A stretch of 64,000 bases of DNA from Verrucomicrobiaceae bacterium (lineage in GTDB: Bacteria > Verrucomicrobiota > Verrucomicrobiia > Verrucomicrobiales > Verrucomicrobiaceae), in the NCBI GenBank assembly GCA_016795485.1, contig JAEUHM010000058.1:1-64000 (forward strand), given 5' to 3'. Below the pieces are notes generated by a model. That model saw nothing but the letters and a program-made list of their open reading frames with translations. It did not search any database and was not told where the DNA came from. Position 1 is the first letter of the stretch. Each line of letters opens with the position of its first letter. This document shows positions 37,473-46,346 of this stretch, piece after piece. The position numbers and the translations under genes are program-made.

Positions 37473-40355
37473 TCAATGATGAGGGGAGTCGAGCACTTGT
37501 TTCAGGAATCGCCCGGTGGGACTGGATGTCGCGCGGGCCACTTCTTCGGGTGTTCCAGAAGCAACAATAGTGCCACCATGCACGCCGCCTCCTGGGCCCA
37601 GGTCAATGACGTGGTCGGCGCATTTGATGACGTCCAGATTGTGTTCAATGACGATCAATGTGTTTCCGCCCTCTCGAAGTCTGAGCAGCACCTGCATGAG
37701 CATCTCGATGTCGGCAAAATGAAGGCCTGTGGTGGGTTCGTCCAAGAGGTAGAGGGTGCGTCCCGTGCCTCGTTTGCTCAGTTCGGTGGCGAGTTTGACT
37801 CGTTGGGCCTCGCCACCGGAGAGGGTTGTGCCGGACTGGCCAAGTTTGAGATAACCGAGGCCACATTCTTCCAAGGCGCAGAGTTTTGGGAAGATGTGCG
37901 GGTTCTTGTCGAAGAATCGAGCCGCATCGGAAATCGTCATGTCCAGCACCTCGGCGATATTGCGGCCTTTGTAAGCGACTTCGAGGGTCTCAATATTGTA
38001 GCGTTGGCCTTTGCATTGATCGCACGTCACCCAGACGTCTGCGAGGAAGTGCATGTCGATCTTGATGGTGCCGCCGCCCTCGCACTTCTCACAGCGACCG
38101 CCCGGAACATTGAAGCTGAAGCGGCCTGCATCATAGCCTCTCACACGGGCCAGAGGTAGGTCGGTAAATAAGTCCCGGATGGCAGTAAACACGCCGGTGT
38201 AAGTTGCCGGGTTGCTGCGAGGACTGCGGCCGATTGGCTCCTGGTCAATGACCACGAGTTTGTCGAGATAGTCGAGCCCGCTGATGCGGTCGTGAGCTCC
38301 GGGCTCATCTTTTGCGCCGTAAAAATGCCGTGCGAGGGCCCGCCGGAGAATACTGTCGACGAGGGTTGATTTCCCACTCCCAGAAGGGCCCGTGACACAA
38401 GTAAACAGCCCGATTGGGAACGACACGGTTACGCCCTGTAGATTGTGCTCAGTGGCATGATGAACCGTGACGGCCCGGAGTTGGTTGGTCAGCAGGTCGT
38501 CGTCCCGGGTGGGCAGTAATCGCACCTTGGGTATGGGAATGACAGCTCTACCGGACAAATAACTCCCGGTGGTAGACCCCTCTTGTTCCATAACAGCCAA
38601 CGGGGTGCCCTGGGCAGTGATCTGTCCCCCATGGACTCCCGCCCGCGGACCCAGTTCAATGAGGTGATCTGCCGCTTTCATCATGGCGTCATCGTGCTCC
38701 ACCACCAGGACGGTATTGCCCAAGTCTCGGAGGCGGACGAGTGTGCCAATGAGCCGCTCATTGTCTGCGGGGTGCAGTCCTATGCTAGGCTCGTCCAAAA
38801 CATAGAGCACACCCGCGAGCCCAGCTCCGATCTGAGTCGCAAGACGGATTCGTTGCGCCTCACCTCCTGACAGAGTGCCACTCTCACGATTCAGCGCTAA
38901 ATATCCCAGGCCAACTTCATTGAGAAAACGCAGTCGTTTTGTGATCTCGTTACGCAGTTCATCGCAATAGGCGTGCTGGTGCTCGCTCAACTTGAGAGCG
39001 GTCATCCAGTCCAGCGCGTCAGAGGTGCTCAGTGAGCAAAAATCATGAATGGAGAGAGCCGAGCGGACACTTTGCAACTTCACGGCAAGCGACTCTGGTT
39101 TCAAACGACGACCCTGACAGGCTGGGCACATCTTTGGGTTCATGTAGCGCGTCAGTTGTGCGCGTAAATGCTCCCCAGGATTGCCGTCGTAGAGTCTCTT
39201 TGCTTGAGCGATCAGTCCCTCGTAAGGCTTCTCCAGACTGCGCTTGTTGGTGCCTGCTTTCCATCCGGTAGGGACAGGCACATCTCCCGTGCCGTGGAAG
39301 AGAGCTTGCTTGAACGCATCTGGTAGGGCCGAGAACGGTGCGGAAGCATCCACCCCAAAGTGTTTGATCAGACCCTGTAGAGCAGCCTCTTGGACGAGCT
39401 TCATTTTTGGAATGCGAGACCACCAGGTCTTGATAGCTCCGTCTGCCAGGGCCTTTGATTTGTCTGGCACCATCAGATCAGGATCGGGGGACATGAGGCT
39501 CCCCACGCCCTCACAGACGGGGCAAGCACCCGCACGCGTGTTGAAGGAGAAGTGCTGAGGAGTCAGGTCATCCAAAACGAAGCCAGTACGCGGATTGGCG
39601 TAAGCCGTGGTGTATGTGCGGATGTCGTCCGATCCGTTTTGAGTGATCAGGAAGCGAATCTCACGAGGGTTCCACTTCAATGCGCTCTCGATACCCTCAA
39701 CTAAGCGTGGACGCACATCTGGGCGCACAACAAGCCGATCGATCACTGCTTCGAGAGTGTGCGGTTTGCTTTTGGATGGCTTCAACTGCTCGTCCAGTTC
39801 GCAAATCTGGCCATCCAGACGCACTCGAATAAACCCTTGGCGTTTCAGTTTATCGAACAACCCCCGCAAGTCCTGAGTGGAGTTCTCCACCAAGGGTGCC
39901 AAAAGAATCATGCGCGTGCCCTCTGTCAGCGAGAGGATGTCCTCGCTGATTTCTGCCACAGTGGATTTTTTGAGCATTTCTCCGGTAGCTGGATCATGGG
40001 GTTGGCCAGCAACCGCGTAGAGGACTCGGAGATAGTCGTAGATTTCTGTTACGGTGGCAATCGTCGACCTCGGGTTAGGGGCAGAGTGGCGCTGTTCAAT
40101 CGCCACTGCGGGGGAAAGGCCCTCAATAAAGTCCACTTCTGGTTTCTCCATTTGGTCGAGAAACTGCCGTGCATAGGCCGATAGGCTTTGGACATACCGC
40201 CGCTGCCCTTCAGCGTAGAGTGTGTCAAAAGCCAGAGAGGATTTGCCAGAGCCGCTCACACCCGTGAGCACGACGAGAGCATCCCGCGGAATGTCGACGT
40301 CAATGTTCTTCAGGTTGTGGGTGCGCGCACCGCGTACGCGGATGAAATCAGGCAT
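37473..40355 (-). CDS. uvrA: Excinuclease ABC subunit A
   Basis: 960-aa nucleotide-excision repair ATPase. Two ABC modules are visible: Walker A GVSGSGKSSLAFDTLYAEG and GPSGSGKSTLVDSIL, signatures LSGGEAQRIRLA and LSGGEAQRVKLA. Zinc-binding Cys pairs occur in CPVCEG, CPACQGRRLKPESLA and CEKCEGGGTIKID...CDQCKG. The length is normal for UvrA. The stand-alone minus-strand gene is followed by gap. Confidence 0.97.
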   Translation of the reverse strand: MPDFIRVRGARTHNLKNIDVDIPRDALVVLTGVSGSGKSSLAFDTLYAEGQRRYVQSLSAYARQFLDQMEKPEVDFIEGLSPAVAIEQRHSAPNPRSTIATVTEIYDYLRVLYAVAGQPHDPATGEMLKKSTVAEISEDILSLTEGTRMILLAPLVENSTQDLRGLFDKLKRQGFIRVRLDGQICELDEQLKPSKSKPHTLEAVIDRLVVRPDVRPRLVEGIESALKWNPREIRFLITQNGSDDIRTYTTAYANPRTGFVLDDLTPQHFSFNTRAGACPVCEGVGSLMSPDPDLMVPDKSKALADGAIKTWWSRIPKMKLVQEAALQGLIKHFGVDASAPFSALPDAFKQALFHGTGDVPVPTGWKAGTNKRSLEKPYEGLIAQAKRLYDGNPGEHLRAQLTRYMNPKMCPACQGRRLKPESLAVKLQSVRSALSIHDFCSLSTSDALDWMTALKLSEHQHAYCDELRNEITKRLRFLNEVGLGYLALNRESGTLSGGEAQRIRLATQIGAGLAGVLYVLDEPSIGLHPADNERLIGTLVRLRDLGNTVLVVEHDDAMMKAADHLIELGPRAGVHGGQITAQGTPLAVMEQEGSTTGSYLSGRAVIPIPKVRLLPTRDDDLLTNQLRAVTVHHATEHNLQGVTVSFPIGLFTCVTGPSGSGKSTLVDSILRRALARHFYGAKDEPGAHDRISGLDYLDKLVVIDQEPIGRSPRSNPATYTGVFTAIRDLFTDLPLARVRGYDAGRFSFNVPGGRCEKCEGGGTIKIDMHFLADVWVTCDQCKGQRYNIETLEVAYKGRNIAEVLDMTISDAARFFDKNPHIFPKLCALEECGLGYLKLGQSGTTLSGGEAQRVKLATELSKRGTGRTLYLLDEPTTGLHFADIEMLMQVLLRLREGGNTLIVIEHNLDVIKCADHVIDLGPGGGVHGGTIVASGTPEEVARATSSPTGRFLKQVLDSPHH

Positions 40356-40406
40356 GGGCGAAGACAGCAGACAACCCGTTGGTGGACAACTGGCTTGTTT
40401 AGGCGA

Positions 40407-42617
40407 CTAGCGGCTACCTGGGATCACGGAGCGCGTCTCCTTGACCGGCTCGCTGGCTTTAATGGTGGGAGCCTTCGATGTGTCGATCTCAGCTGGTGCC
40501 GAATACCAGTTCAACTGGGGGACGGAGGTTAGTTCCACCCATGACTTGCCATCGTCGTTACGCCATTGCAGCTCGACGATACCCCAGGTGACTCGCTTGT
40601 CCCAAGTGATGGTGTTGGCTAGGCTACGGGAAAGCTGAGAACCTGTTTCGGTAAAAGCATACAGGTCGGACGACCCAGGCATAGGTGGCGCGATTTCAAA
40701 ACAGTCCTTGGTGGAGGCGTTGGGCACATCATCATCAAAATAATGGCAACGGCGCATTGAAACATGGAAGCGCCAGCGGCCTTCGATGCCCGGATTGGCC
40801 ATGAACTGCCGCAGCATATTGTCTTTGAACTCAATGAAGGTCAGCCAGTCCACCTGGGCCATACCTTTGTTCACTTCAACCATCACCGGAATGCCGTGCT
40901 GCCCGTCCTCCCAAGCGCGGCTGAACAAAACGAAGACGCAATGAGTGCCGCTACCGACTTCTGGATCGGAGTCGTGACGCAAATAGTGGATTTCGTCCAC
41001 GTCGATTGGGCCATCGGAGTTCGTCTGATAGTAGATTTGGCCTTTTTCGCGCACTTGGTCAGCGAGCATGGTGAACTTGAGGCGCTCGTTCCAATTTGGA
41101 GCCTTCAAAAAGCTCAAGAGCCCAGCCAAGCCCTCCTGGGCACCATCAGGCACTGTGCTGATCTTTGGTTTACCATTCTCTGCGGCGACATGCTCGGATT
41201 TGGCCTGAGCGCTCGTGATTGTCTTCTTCATCTCCACGGGAGACGCGTGACCGACTTCAACAAGGGCATTGTCTACCGTGGAAGTGCCGGTAGTGGCCGG
41301 TTTGGTTGGATCGACGGGGATCGCTTTCACCGGAGCAGGCTCATCATCAACGACCATAGCTTTCGGAGGCAGGCCAGTTGATGGTTCTACACGTGCGATT
41401 TCGGGTTTCGGTCTGGCCGGGAGGGCGGGAGCAGTCTCTTGAGGGAGATCCTCGCTCATCTTGGGCTCTGGCAACTCTTCGGTGACCATCGCCGATTTGA
41501 TGATCGGGCCGGGGGCTGGGGTAGGTGCCTTCTCCGGCTGGTTTGAGTCAACTTTCGTCGTTACGGCCAAATCCGGTGTCTTGGGGGCCTTTTCTTTGGC
41601 ACTGGGTAGTGGATCAATGCCTGGACGTGGCTCAACCGTAGCCACTGGTGAGGGCTCGGCTGGCTGGGAAGCATTCTCTGTCTTGCCAGCGCGTTCATCC
41701 AACCATGTGGTGATGGCTTCCGTGAGTGGTTCGCGCTTGATCCAACCTAGGTAGCCGACCGCGCCAAGAAAAAGCAACGCCGCTGCTGCAAAGAGCATAC
41801 CGCCGCGTTTTTTCTTCGGAGCCTTCACCACGCCTTGTCCACGACGAATCGCATCCTGAAGAATCGCTTGGCCCGCTGCTTGAACGGCATCCGCACGATC
41901 TGGCATCGGCGTGGGTGCTTCTGGTGCTGAACCGCCACGGAGCAGTTCTGGAGACAGATGGCCAGGTGCTTGCGGTAGTGGCTGAGAGTCTGTAGGAGCC
42001 GCCAGTTGTCGGGCCAAGAGTGACAGCCGTGAGCCTGCCACTGTGGGCGGACGGGACACGCCGCCCATAGCCGACGTGAGGCCCGATGGCTCGGTTGGTA
42101 GTTCCAAACGGGGGGATGGAGCTGGATTGAGGTCCCCGTGCTGGTTTTGAGAAGCAGATCCAGGCATCCCTGGAGCCAGTAGGACTCTCGGGTGTGGCTC
42201 TGAGCTTGGAATCGGTGATCCCTGAGGGCCACCCCAGACGGCATGGGCAGGTGGTGCCTCGGGAGCGGGGGGAAAGAGTGGTCCTGGAGGAGCGGGTTCA
42301 GGCAGCCCCGGCTGGCTCATCCAACCCGGATTGCTGGGAGCGTGAGATGGGGGCGGGGAGTGAGGTTGCAACCCTGGCCACTGAGGGGCTGCGGTCGCCT
42401 GCGGTGCTGGCGCAGGTGGTAGAATCGAAGCGGGCGGCTGGACTGCCGCCTGGGTTGGCTGAGGGCTGAATGGTGCTGCCGAGTTCGAGGACGATTTGGG
42501 CGAGACAATCAATTGCCCACATTTAGGGCAGGGGCCTGAAACACCTGCCAGATGGCCGGGCACTGTCAGCCAACTGTGACAGTGGTTGCAGCTGAACTGG
42601 ATTACATCAGGTGACAT
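40407..42617 (-). CDS. Zinc-ribbon, Pro-rich, single-pass membrane protein
   Basis: 736-aa protein of unknown function. An N-terminal zinc ribbon (CNHCH...CPKCG, residues about 9-35) is followed by about 240 Pro/Ala-rich residues, one membrane helix (GMLFAAAALLFLGAVGYLGW, about 275-295), another Pro/Lys-rich linker, and a C-terminal globular domain of about 230 residues (AGLLSFLKAPNWNERLKF to QLNWYSA). The order zinc ribbon, linker, helix, linker, domain is common in Verrucomicrobia and Planctomycetes. I start at 42617 because the zinc ribbon begins there. It is divergent from rplU. Confidence 0.75.
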   Translation of the reverse strand: MSPDVIQFSCNHCHSWLTVPGHLAGVSGPCPKCGQLIVSPKSSSNSAAPFSPQPTQAAVQPPASILPPAPAPQATAAPQWPGLQPHSPPPSHAPSNPGWMSQPGLPEPAPPGPLFPPAPEAPPAHAVWGGPQGSPIPSSEPHPRVLLAPGMPGSASQNQHGDLNPAPSPRLELPTEPSGLTSAMGGVSRPPTVAGSRLSLLARQLAAPTDSQPLPQAPGHLSPELLRGGSAPEAPTPMPDRADAVQAAGQAILQDAIRRGQGVVKAPKKKRGGMLFAAAALLFLGAVGYLGWIKREPLTEAITTWLDERAGKTENASQPAEPSPVATVEPRPGIDPLPSAKEKAPKTPDLAVTTKVDSNQPEKAPTPAPGPIIKSAMVTEELPEPKMSEDLPQETAPALPARPKPEIARVEPSTGLPPKAMVVDDEPAPVKAIPVDPTKPATTGTSTVDNALVEVGHASPVEMKKTITSAQAKSEHVAAENGKPKISTVPDGAQEGLAGLLSFLKAPNWNERLKFTMLADQVREKGQIYYQTNSDGPIDVDEIHYLRHDSDPEVGSGTHCVFVLFSRAWEDGQHGIPVMVEVNKGMAQVDWLTFIEFKDNMLRQFMANPGIEGRWRFHVSMRRCHYFDDDVPNASTKDCFEIAPPMPGSSDLYAFTETGSQLSRSLANTITWDKRVTWGIVELQWRNDDGKSWVELTSVPQLNWYSAPAEIDTSKAPTIKASEPVKETRSVIPGSR

Positions 42618-42919
42618 AGGGGGTAGCAGGATCGGATAAACTATGAAAAATATACCAAGTCTGGAATACTGACAGCGAAAAATCGCATCCTGCGGCTGTT
42701 TTGCCAACCGGTGACGAAGTCACCTCCACTGCGCACATGAATAAGCGTTGGGAAGTGATCTTTCGCGATCATTAAAAACTTCTTGCTCCATTTGTGAAGC
42801 TGTGGAAGTCTCCCGGCCCTCGTTGCCGGCCTGGTGGTGCTTATCGCCTGATTGTTCATCCGACAAAGCCAGATCAAGTAACGAATCTCAAATCCTCGAT
42901 TCAAGACACTTCATTTATT
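42618..42919. other. Gap between the zinc-ribbon gene and rplU
   Basis: 302 bases without a gene. It must hold the divergent promoters and the leader of rplU. Some promoter-like pairs exist, such as TTGGGA near 42748, but none has a good -10 partner. No riboswitch or protein-binding leader could be recognised. Confidence 0.4.
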
Positions 42920-43231
42920 ATGGCATACGCGATTTTTAGAACTGGCGGCAAGCAATACCGCGCTTCCGTGGGTGACAAGCTCGACGTCGAGAAGCTCGAT
43001 CTAGCTGAAGGCGACTCCGCAACCTTCGAGGAAGTCCTCGCTCATGGTGAAGGCGATTCTCTCACTCTTGGAAACCCTACTGTTGCTGGTGCCAAAGTTG
43101 TCGCCCGCGTGGTTAAGCAGTTCAAGGAGCCTAAAGTGACGATCTTCAAGTTTCGTCGTCGCAAGGGCTTTCACTGCAAGCGTGGCCATCGTCAGCAAAA
43201 GACTCGCGTCGAAGTTTTGGCTATCGGCTAA
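42920..43231 (+). CDS. rplU: 50S ribosomal protein L21
   Basis: 103-aa ribosomal protein. MAYAIFRTGGKQYRASVGD is the L21 start and FKFRRRKGFHCKRGHRQ matches the conserved C-terminal basic region. An in-frame extension upstream to 42794 is rejected because it does not match the family. rpmA follows after 39 bp as usual. Confidence 0.97.
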   Translation: MAYAIFRTGGKQYRASVGDKLDVEKLDLAEGDSATFEEVLAHGEGDSLTLGNPTVAGAKVVARVVKQFKEPKVTIFKFRRRKGFHCKRGHRQQKTRVEVLAIG

Positions 43232-43270
43232 TTTCTTTCATCGTTTTTAACCCCCTCACACTTCCTCTTT

Positions 43271-43522
43271 ATGGCTCATAAGAAAGGTCAAGGCTCCGTC
43301 AAAAACGGACGTGACAGCAACAGCAAGCGTCTCGGTATCAAAAAGTTCGGTGGTCAGTCGGTAATCGCCGGTAACATTCTTCTTCGTCAGCGTGGCACCA
43401 AATGGATTCCTGGCCGCAACGTCGGAATCGGTAAAGACCACACCATCTTCTCTTTGATTGATGGTCATGTTGCTTTTGACCAAGATGGTCGCCGCATCAA
43501 CGTTCTTCCAGCCAACGGCTAG
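43271..43522 (+). CDS. rpmA: 50S ribosomal protein L27
   Basis: 83-aa protein: MAHKKGQGSVKNGRDSNSKR, LGIKKFGGQ and GNILLRQRGTKWIPG are diagnostic. L27 reaches the peptidyl-transferase centre with its N-terminus. Here it starts with MAHKKG directly, without the cleavable extension seen in Firmicutes. It is the second gene of the rplU-rpmA unit and ends in a strong terminator; obgE does not follow. Confidence 0.97.
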   Translation: MAHKKGQGSVKNGRDSNSKRLGIKKFGGQSVIAGNILLRQRGTKWIPGRNVGIGKDHTIFSLIDGHVAFDQDGRRINVLPANG

Positions 43523-43548
43523 AATGATCTGATTAGGTTTGAGTTTAA

Positions 43549-43579
43549 AAGACGGCAGTGACCCTGCCGTCTTTTTTTT
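43549..43579 (+). terminator. Rho-independent terminator of rplU-rpmA
   Basis: 10-bp perfect stem (43549-43558 with 43564-43573), five-base loop, then a T run to 43579. An A run on the left side could let it also stop the converging apbE transcript. Confidence 0.9.
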
Positions 43580-43613
43580 GTGCCAGGGAGGCGGATCTGG
43601 GCGAGCAACTTCT

Positions 43614-44462
43614 TCAGACGTAGTGCCGCAGCTCCGGGAACTTTTTGAGCAGGGCCGTTCGCTCATCTGCACTCATCACGACGAATGCAGTGCTAAGTGC
43701 ATCTGAAAGAGCAGCCGTGGGAGCCTGCAGATACCAACGTTTGTCTTCGGCAGGCACAGGATGCCCTGTGCGCGGGTCCATGATGTGCGCTCCTTGCACA
43801 TCGAAACCTGAACAACTGAGTGCGGAATCCTTTAGCCCAATCATTACCGGGGGACTAAGATCCAGATCCAACTGCCAGCCATCGGGAGATGGAGTTAGTC
43901 CCCAGGCAAGAATGGTGCTCGCGCCAGCATTGAGAAGCGCTCCTGCTACCTCTTGCTCCTCCAGAATCCTCACAGCTTGATCCAAGGCATACCCTTTTCC
44001 AACTGCCCCAAGGTCAATCGTCATGTAGTCGGCTTTCACCGAGACTCGCGTCTCTGCAGGATCAATTTCGATGAGGTCCATGCCCACCGATCGCCTGGCT
44101 TGACCGAGCTCTTGTTCACTCGGCGTTCGTGACGAGCCATCAGGATTGCGCCAGCATGTCATGAGTGGTCCCGCAGTCGCGTCAAAAGCGCCGTTGGTCG
44201 CTTCGTGGGCTGCCTTTGCGAGCATGAGGCAATCGATCGTGGCGTAGTCGACGTATACGCTCTCGCCTGCACGCAGGCCATTGATCCGCCATACATCGCT
44301 GCTCGGTTTGAAGCGAGATAACTCTTCTTCAAGGCGGTCAACTTCACGAAACACGAGCGCCGCAACTCCTTGTGCTTCGGTTGGGTCCATCTCGGGATCG
44401 GTAAACACGATCTCGAACTCTGTAGCCATGGCGGCGTGAGTGAATCGGTGTCTTCTCGTCAT
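43614..44462 (-). CDS. apbE: FAD:protein FMN transferase (ApbE family)
   Basis: 282-aa flavin transferase, which attaches FMN to Thr residues of target proteins. TEFEIVF at the start, DLGAVGKGYALDQA (Mg/FAD site), LLNAGASTILAWG and SALSCSGF followed by HIMDPRTGHPV are ApbE hallmarks. There is no clear leader or lipobox, so it may work in the cytoplasm. The ATG at 44462 overlaps the stop of the upstream GT-C gene by 4 bp (ATGA), so translation is coupled. No target gene (nqr, rnf, urdA) is nearby. Confidence 0.92.
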   Translation of the reverse strand: MTRRHRFTHAAMATEFEIVFTDPEMDPTEAQGVAALVFREVDRLEEELSRFKPSSDVWRINGLRAGESVYVDYATIDCLMLAKAAHEATNGAFDATAGPLMTCWRNPDGSSRTPSEQELGQARRSVGMDLIEIDPAETRVSVKADYMTIDLGAVGKGYALDQAVRILEEQEVAGALLNAGASTILAWGLTPSPDGWQLDLDLSPPVMIGLKDSALSCSGFDVQGAHIMDPRTGHPVPAEDKRWYLQAPTAALSDALSTAFVVMSADERTALLKKFPELRHYV

Positions 44463-46063
44463 GGAATGCCGCCTTCTTGAACTCGGCGTGCCCGGTCTGC
44501 TTCCCAAAGGGACTTCTCCACTAACAAGTAGACTGGCACACCATCTCGAAGGAAGTAGCGGCTCTCTTCAAAGGCCATCCCATTCACTTTCGTGTCGAGT
44601 TCTCCTCTCAGCGATTCATCCACGATGTAGACCGGCACTTGAGGTATCGTTTCTGGCACGGTGGTGTGGTAACCGATGCGCTCGCTCATATTCCTGAGAT
44701 ACCAGCCGAGAGGCCACCCTGAGTCCATATTCACCACCTGAACTTCTAGTTTGTCGGAAGCCGTCTTTGCAAGATCCCGAACACGCTGTACGAGCTGCAT
44801 CGCTGCTGGGGAGGTGTGGCTGTACATGTAGGGAGCGCGGTAGTTTGCTGAACCGCGATCATTGAGAGTGAACATGGTCTGCGCGCAAAGGTGATACGCA
44901 GACCCCGCGATCAAGCAGGTGATCGCCAACGATGAAAGGCGGCCCTGAGCCATACGATAGATCCACTGAGCACCAGCACCTGCCAGCAAGATCAACACGT
45001 GATGTACCGACAGTATCGTCCATGGTGTTTTGTAAGGGATCAGAGAGTAACATAAGAACGCGAGAATCGCGTAGATGGACAGAAACTGAAGAAATGCCTG
45101 TTTGTGGGTGTCTTTGTTGAACCAGCCGAAAAAGGATCTGCCAATGCCAGCAACTGCCAGCGCGAGGATCGCTACCTCGGTCCAGACAAAGTAGTTTTTG
45201 CTCCAAAAAAGGAGCATGAAGTAGTAGCTGAAGCTCTTGGCATGTCCGTCTCCCCCCGATCGCTTGAGATAGCTCGCATACGTGGTGATGCTCTCCATGA
45301 CATCTTCCCAATGCTTGAAGCCACTGGAGTAAAGAGTGACTGAAGTCAGTGCTGCTACAAGACAGACCCATAGCCAAGGCCTTTGGGCCTGACTTCTTGA
45401 TTTTCCAAAGCTAAGCCGGAGACCGCCGCTTCTCTTGGCAAAGCTATTGCCGAAAGTGATAACTGCGATCCACGCTCCGAGCATGGCCGCAATGTTGATC
45501 ACGAATGTTTCTTTGGTGGCATGCATCATCCCGACCGCCATCCCGGCGAGGATTAACCACCGCTTGTGACGGCTTTGCTGAAATCGCCAAAAGGCCACCA
45601 GGAGAGCCATCAACTCCACGGCAAAGAGCATCTCCATGATGTAGTAACGGCTGAAAAATACCATCAACGGCGATACAGCACAAAAGAGGCTCGCAACCAC
45701 CGTTCCATGTCGGCCAAGTACATCAATCAAAGCTAGGGTGAGCAGTACGAGCACGATTCCACACAATGCGGCCACCGTTCGGAGATCAGCATCCGTCAGA
45801 CTGGCTGGGCCAGACCAGCCGAGAATGAAACCAGCCAATCGTGATACCCAGTGCAAGGCTGGGCCGTGGTAGTCCTTCGGGTCGTAGTCAAACCACCCCG
45901 TGTTCCAGAACTCGATGAACTTAATGCCAAGGATGGCCTCGTCGAGATGCATGGGTCGCAAATCGAGATCCGGCAGCCGATAATAAACTGCCAAGCCAAC
46001 TGCCAGCAGAAGAAACAGGCAGAATGTAGGCCAGGGCAGAGCTTTGTCTTTGGTCGGCAGCAT
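44459..46063 (-). CDS. GT-C fold membrane glycosyltransferase-like protein (TIGR03663/Agl23-like)
   Basis: 534-aa polytopic protein. After the first helix comes LDLRPMHLDEAILG, the acidic DE motif of GT-C transferases of the PMT family. About ten to twelve helices follow, with a soluble C-terminal domain (about 400-534). It resembles the TIGR03663 family of putative sugar transferases, whose substrate is not known. I start at 46063, where the family-like N-terminus begins; the frame stays open to 46141. It is coupled to apbE by a 4-bp overlap. Confidence 0.8.
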   Translation of the reverse strand: MLPTKDKALPWPTFCLFLLLAVGLAVYYRLPDLDLRPMHLDEAILGIKFIEFWNTGWFDYDPKDYHGPALHWVSRLAGFILGWSGPASLTDADLRTVAALCGIVLVLLTLALIDVLGRHGTVVASLFCAVSPLMVFFSRYYIMEMLFAVELMALLVAFWRFQQSRHKRWLILAGMAVGMMHATKETFVINIAAMLGAWIAVITFGNSFAKRSGGLRLSFGKSRSQAQRPWLWVCLVAALTSVTLYSSGFKHWEDVMESITTYASYLKRSGGDGHAKSFSYYFMLLFWSKNYFVWTEVAILALAVAGIGRSFFGWFNKDTHKQAFLQFLSIYAILAFLCYSLIPYKTPWTILSVHHVLILLAGAGAQWIYRMAQGRLSSLAITCLIAGSAYHLCAQTMFTLNDRGSANYRAPYMYSHTSPAAMQLVQRVRDLAKTASDKLEVQVVNMDSGWPLGWYLRNMSERIGYHTTVPETIPQVPVYIVDESLRGELDTKVNGMAFEESRYFLRDGVPVYLLVEKSLWEADRARRVQEGGIP

Positions 46064-46188
46064 GCGGGCCGCCTTTATAGACGCCACATGATCCCCCGTC
46101 AAACATAGTGAACTCAATGTAAAAACTGCTGGCAATATCACATGGCTGGCTAAGTTCCTTGCCCTGCAAATTTCATCGCAGGAACTCC

Positions 46189-46263
46189 GCGCGGTTAGCT
46201 CAGCGGTAGAGCACTGCCTTCACACGGCAGGGGTCGCAGGTTCGAACCCTGCACCGCGCACCA
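46189..46263 (+). tRNA. tRNA-Val(CAC)
   Basis: 75 bases fold into a full cloverleaf. The acceptor stem pairs GCGCGGT with ACCGCGC, the anticodon stem CTGCC/GGCAG frames the loop TTCACAC with anticodon CAC at 46221-46223, and the T loop is GTTCGAA. The CCA end is encoded. Confidence 0.97.
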
Positions 46264-46346
46264 TATTGTTTAAGGCTCAAAAAAATTGCCGTCCAGACTA
46301 ATGGTTGCGATGCTGGCGCTCCAGCGTAAATCCTGGAGACACACTC

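Noticed and set aside
42740..42790. rplU promoter near 42748
   Set aside because: A TTGGGA box has no acceptable -10 partner at 16-18 bases, so the site was not annotated.
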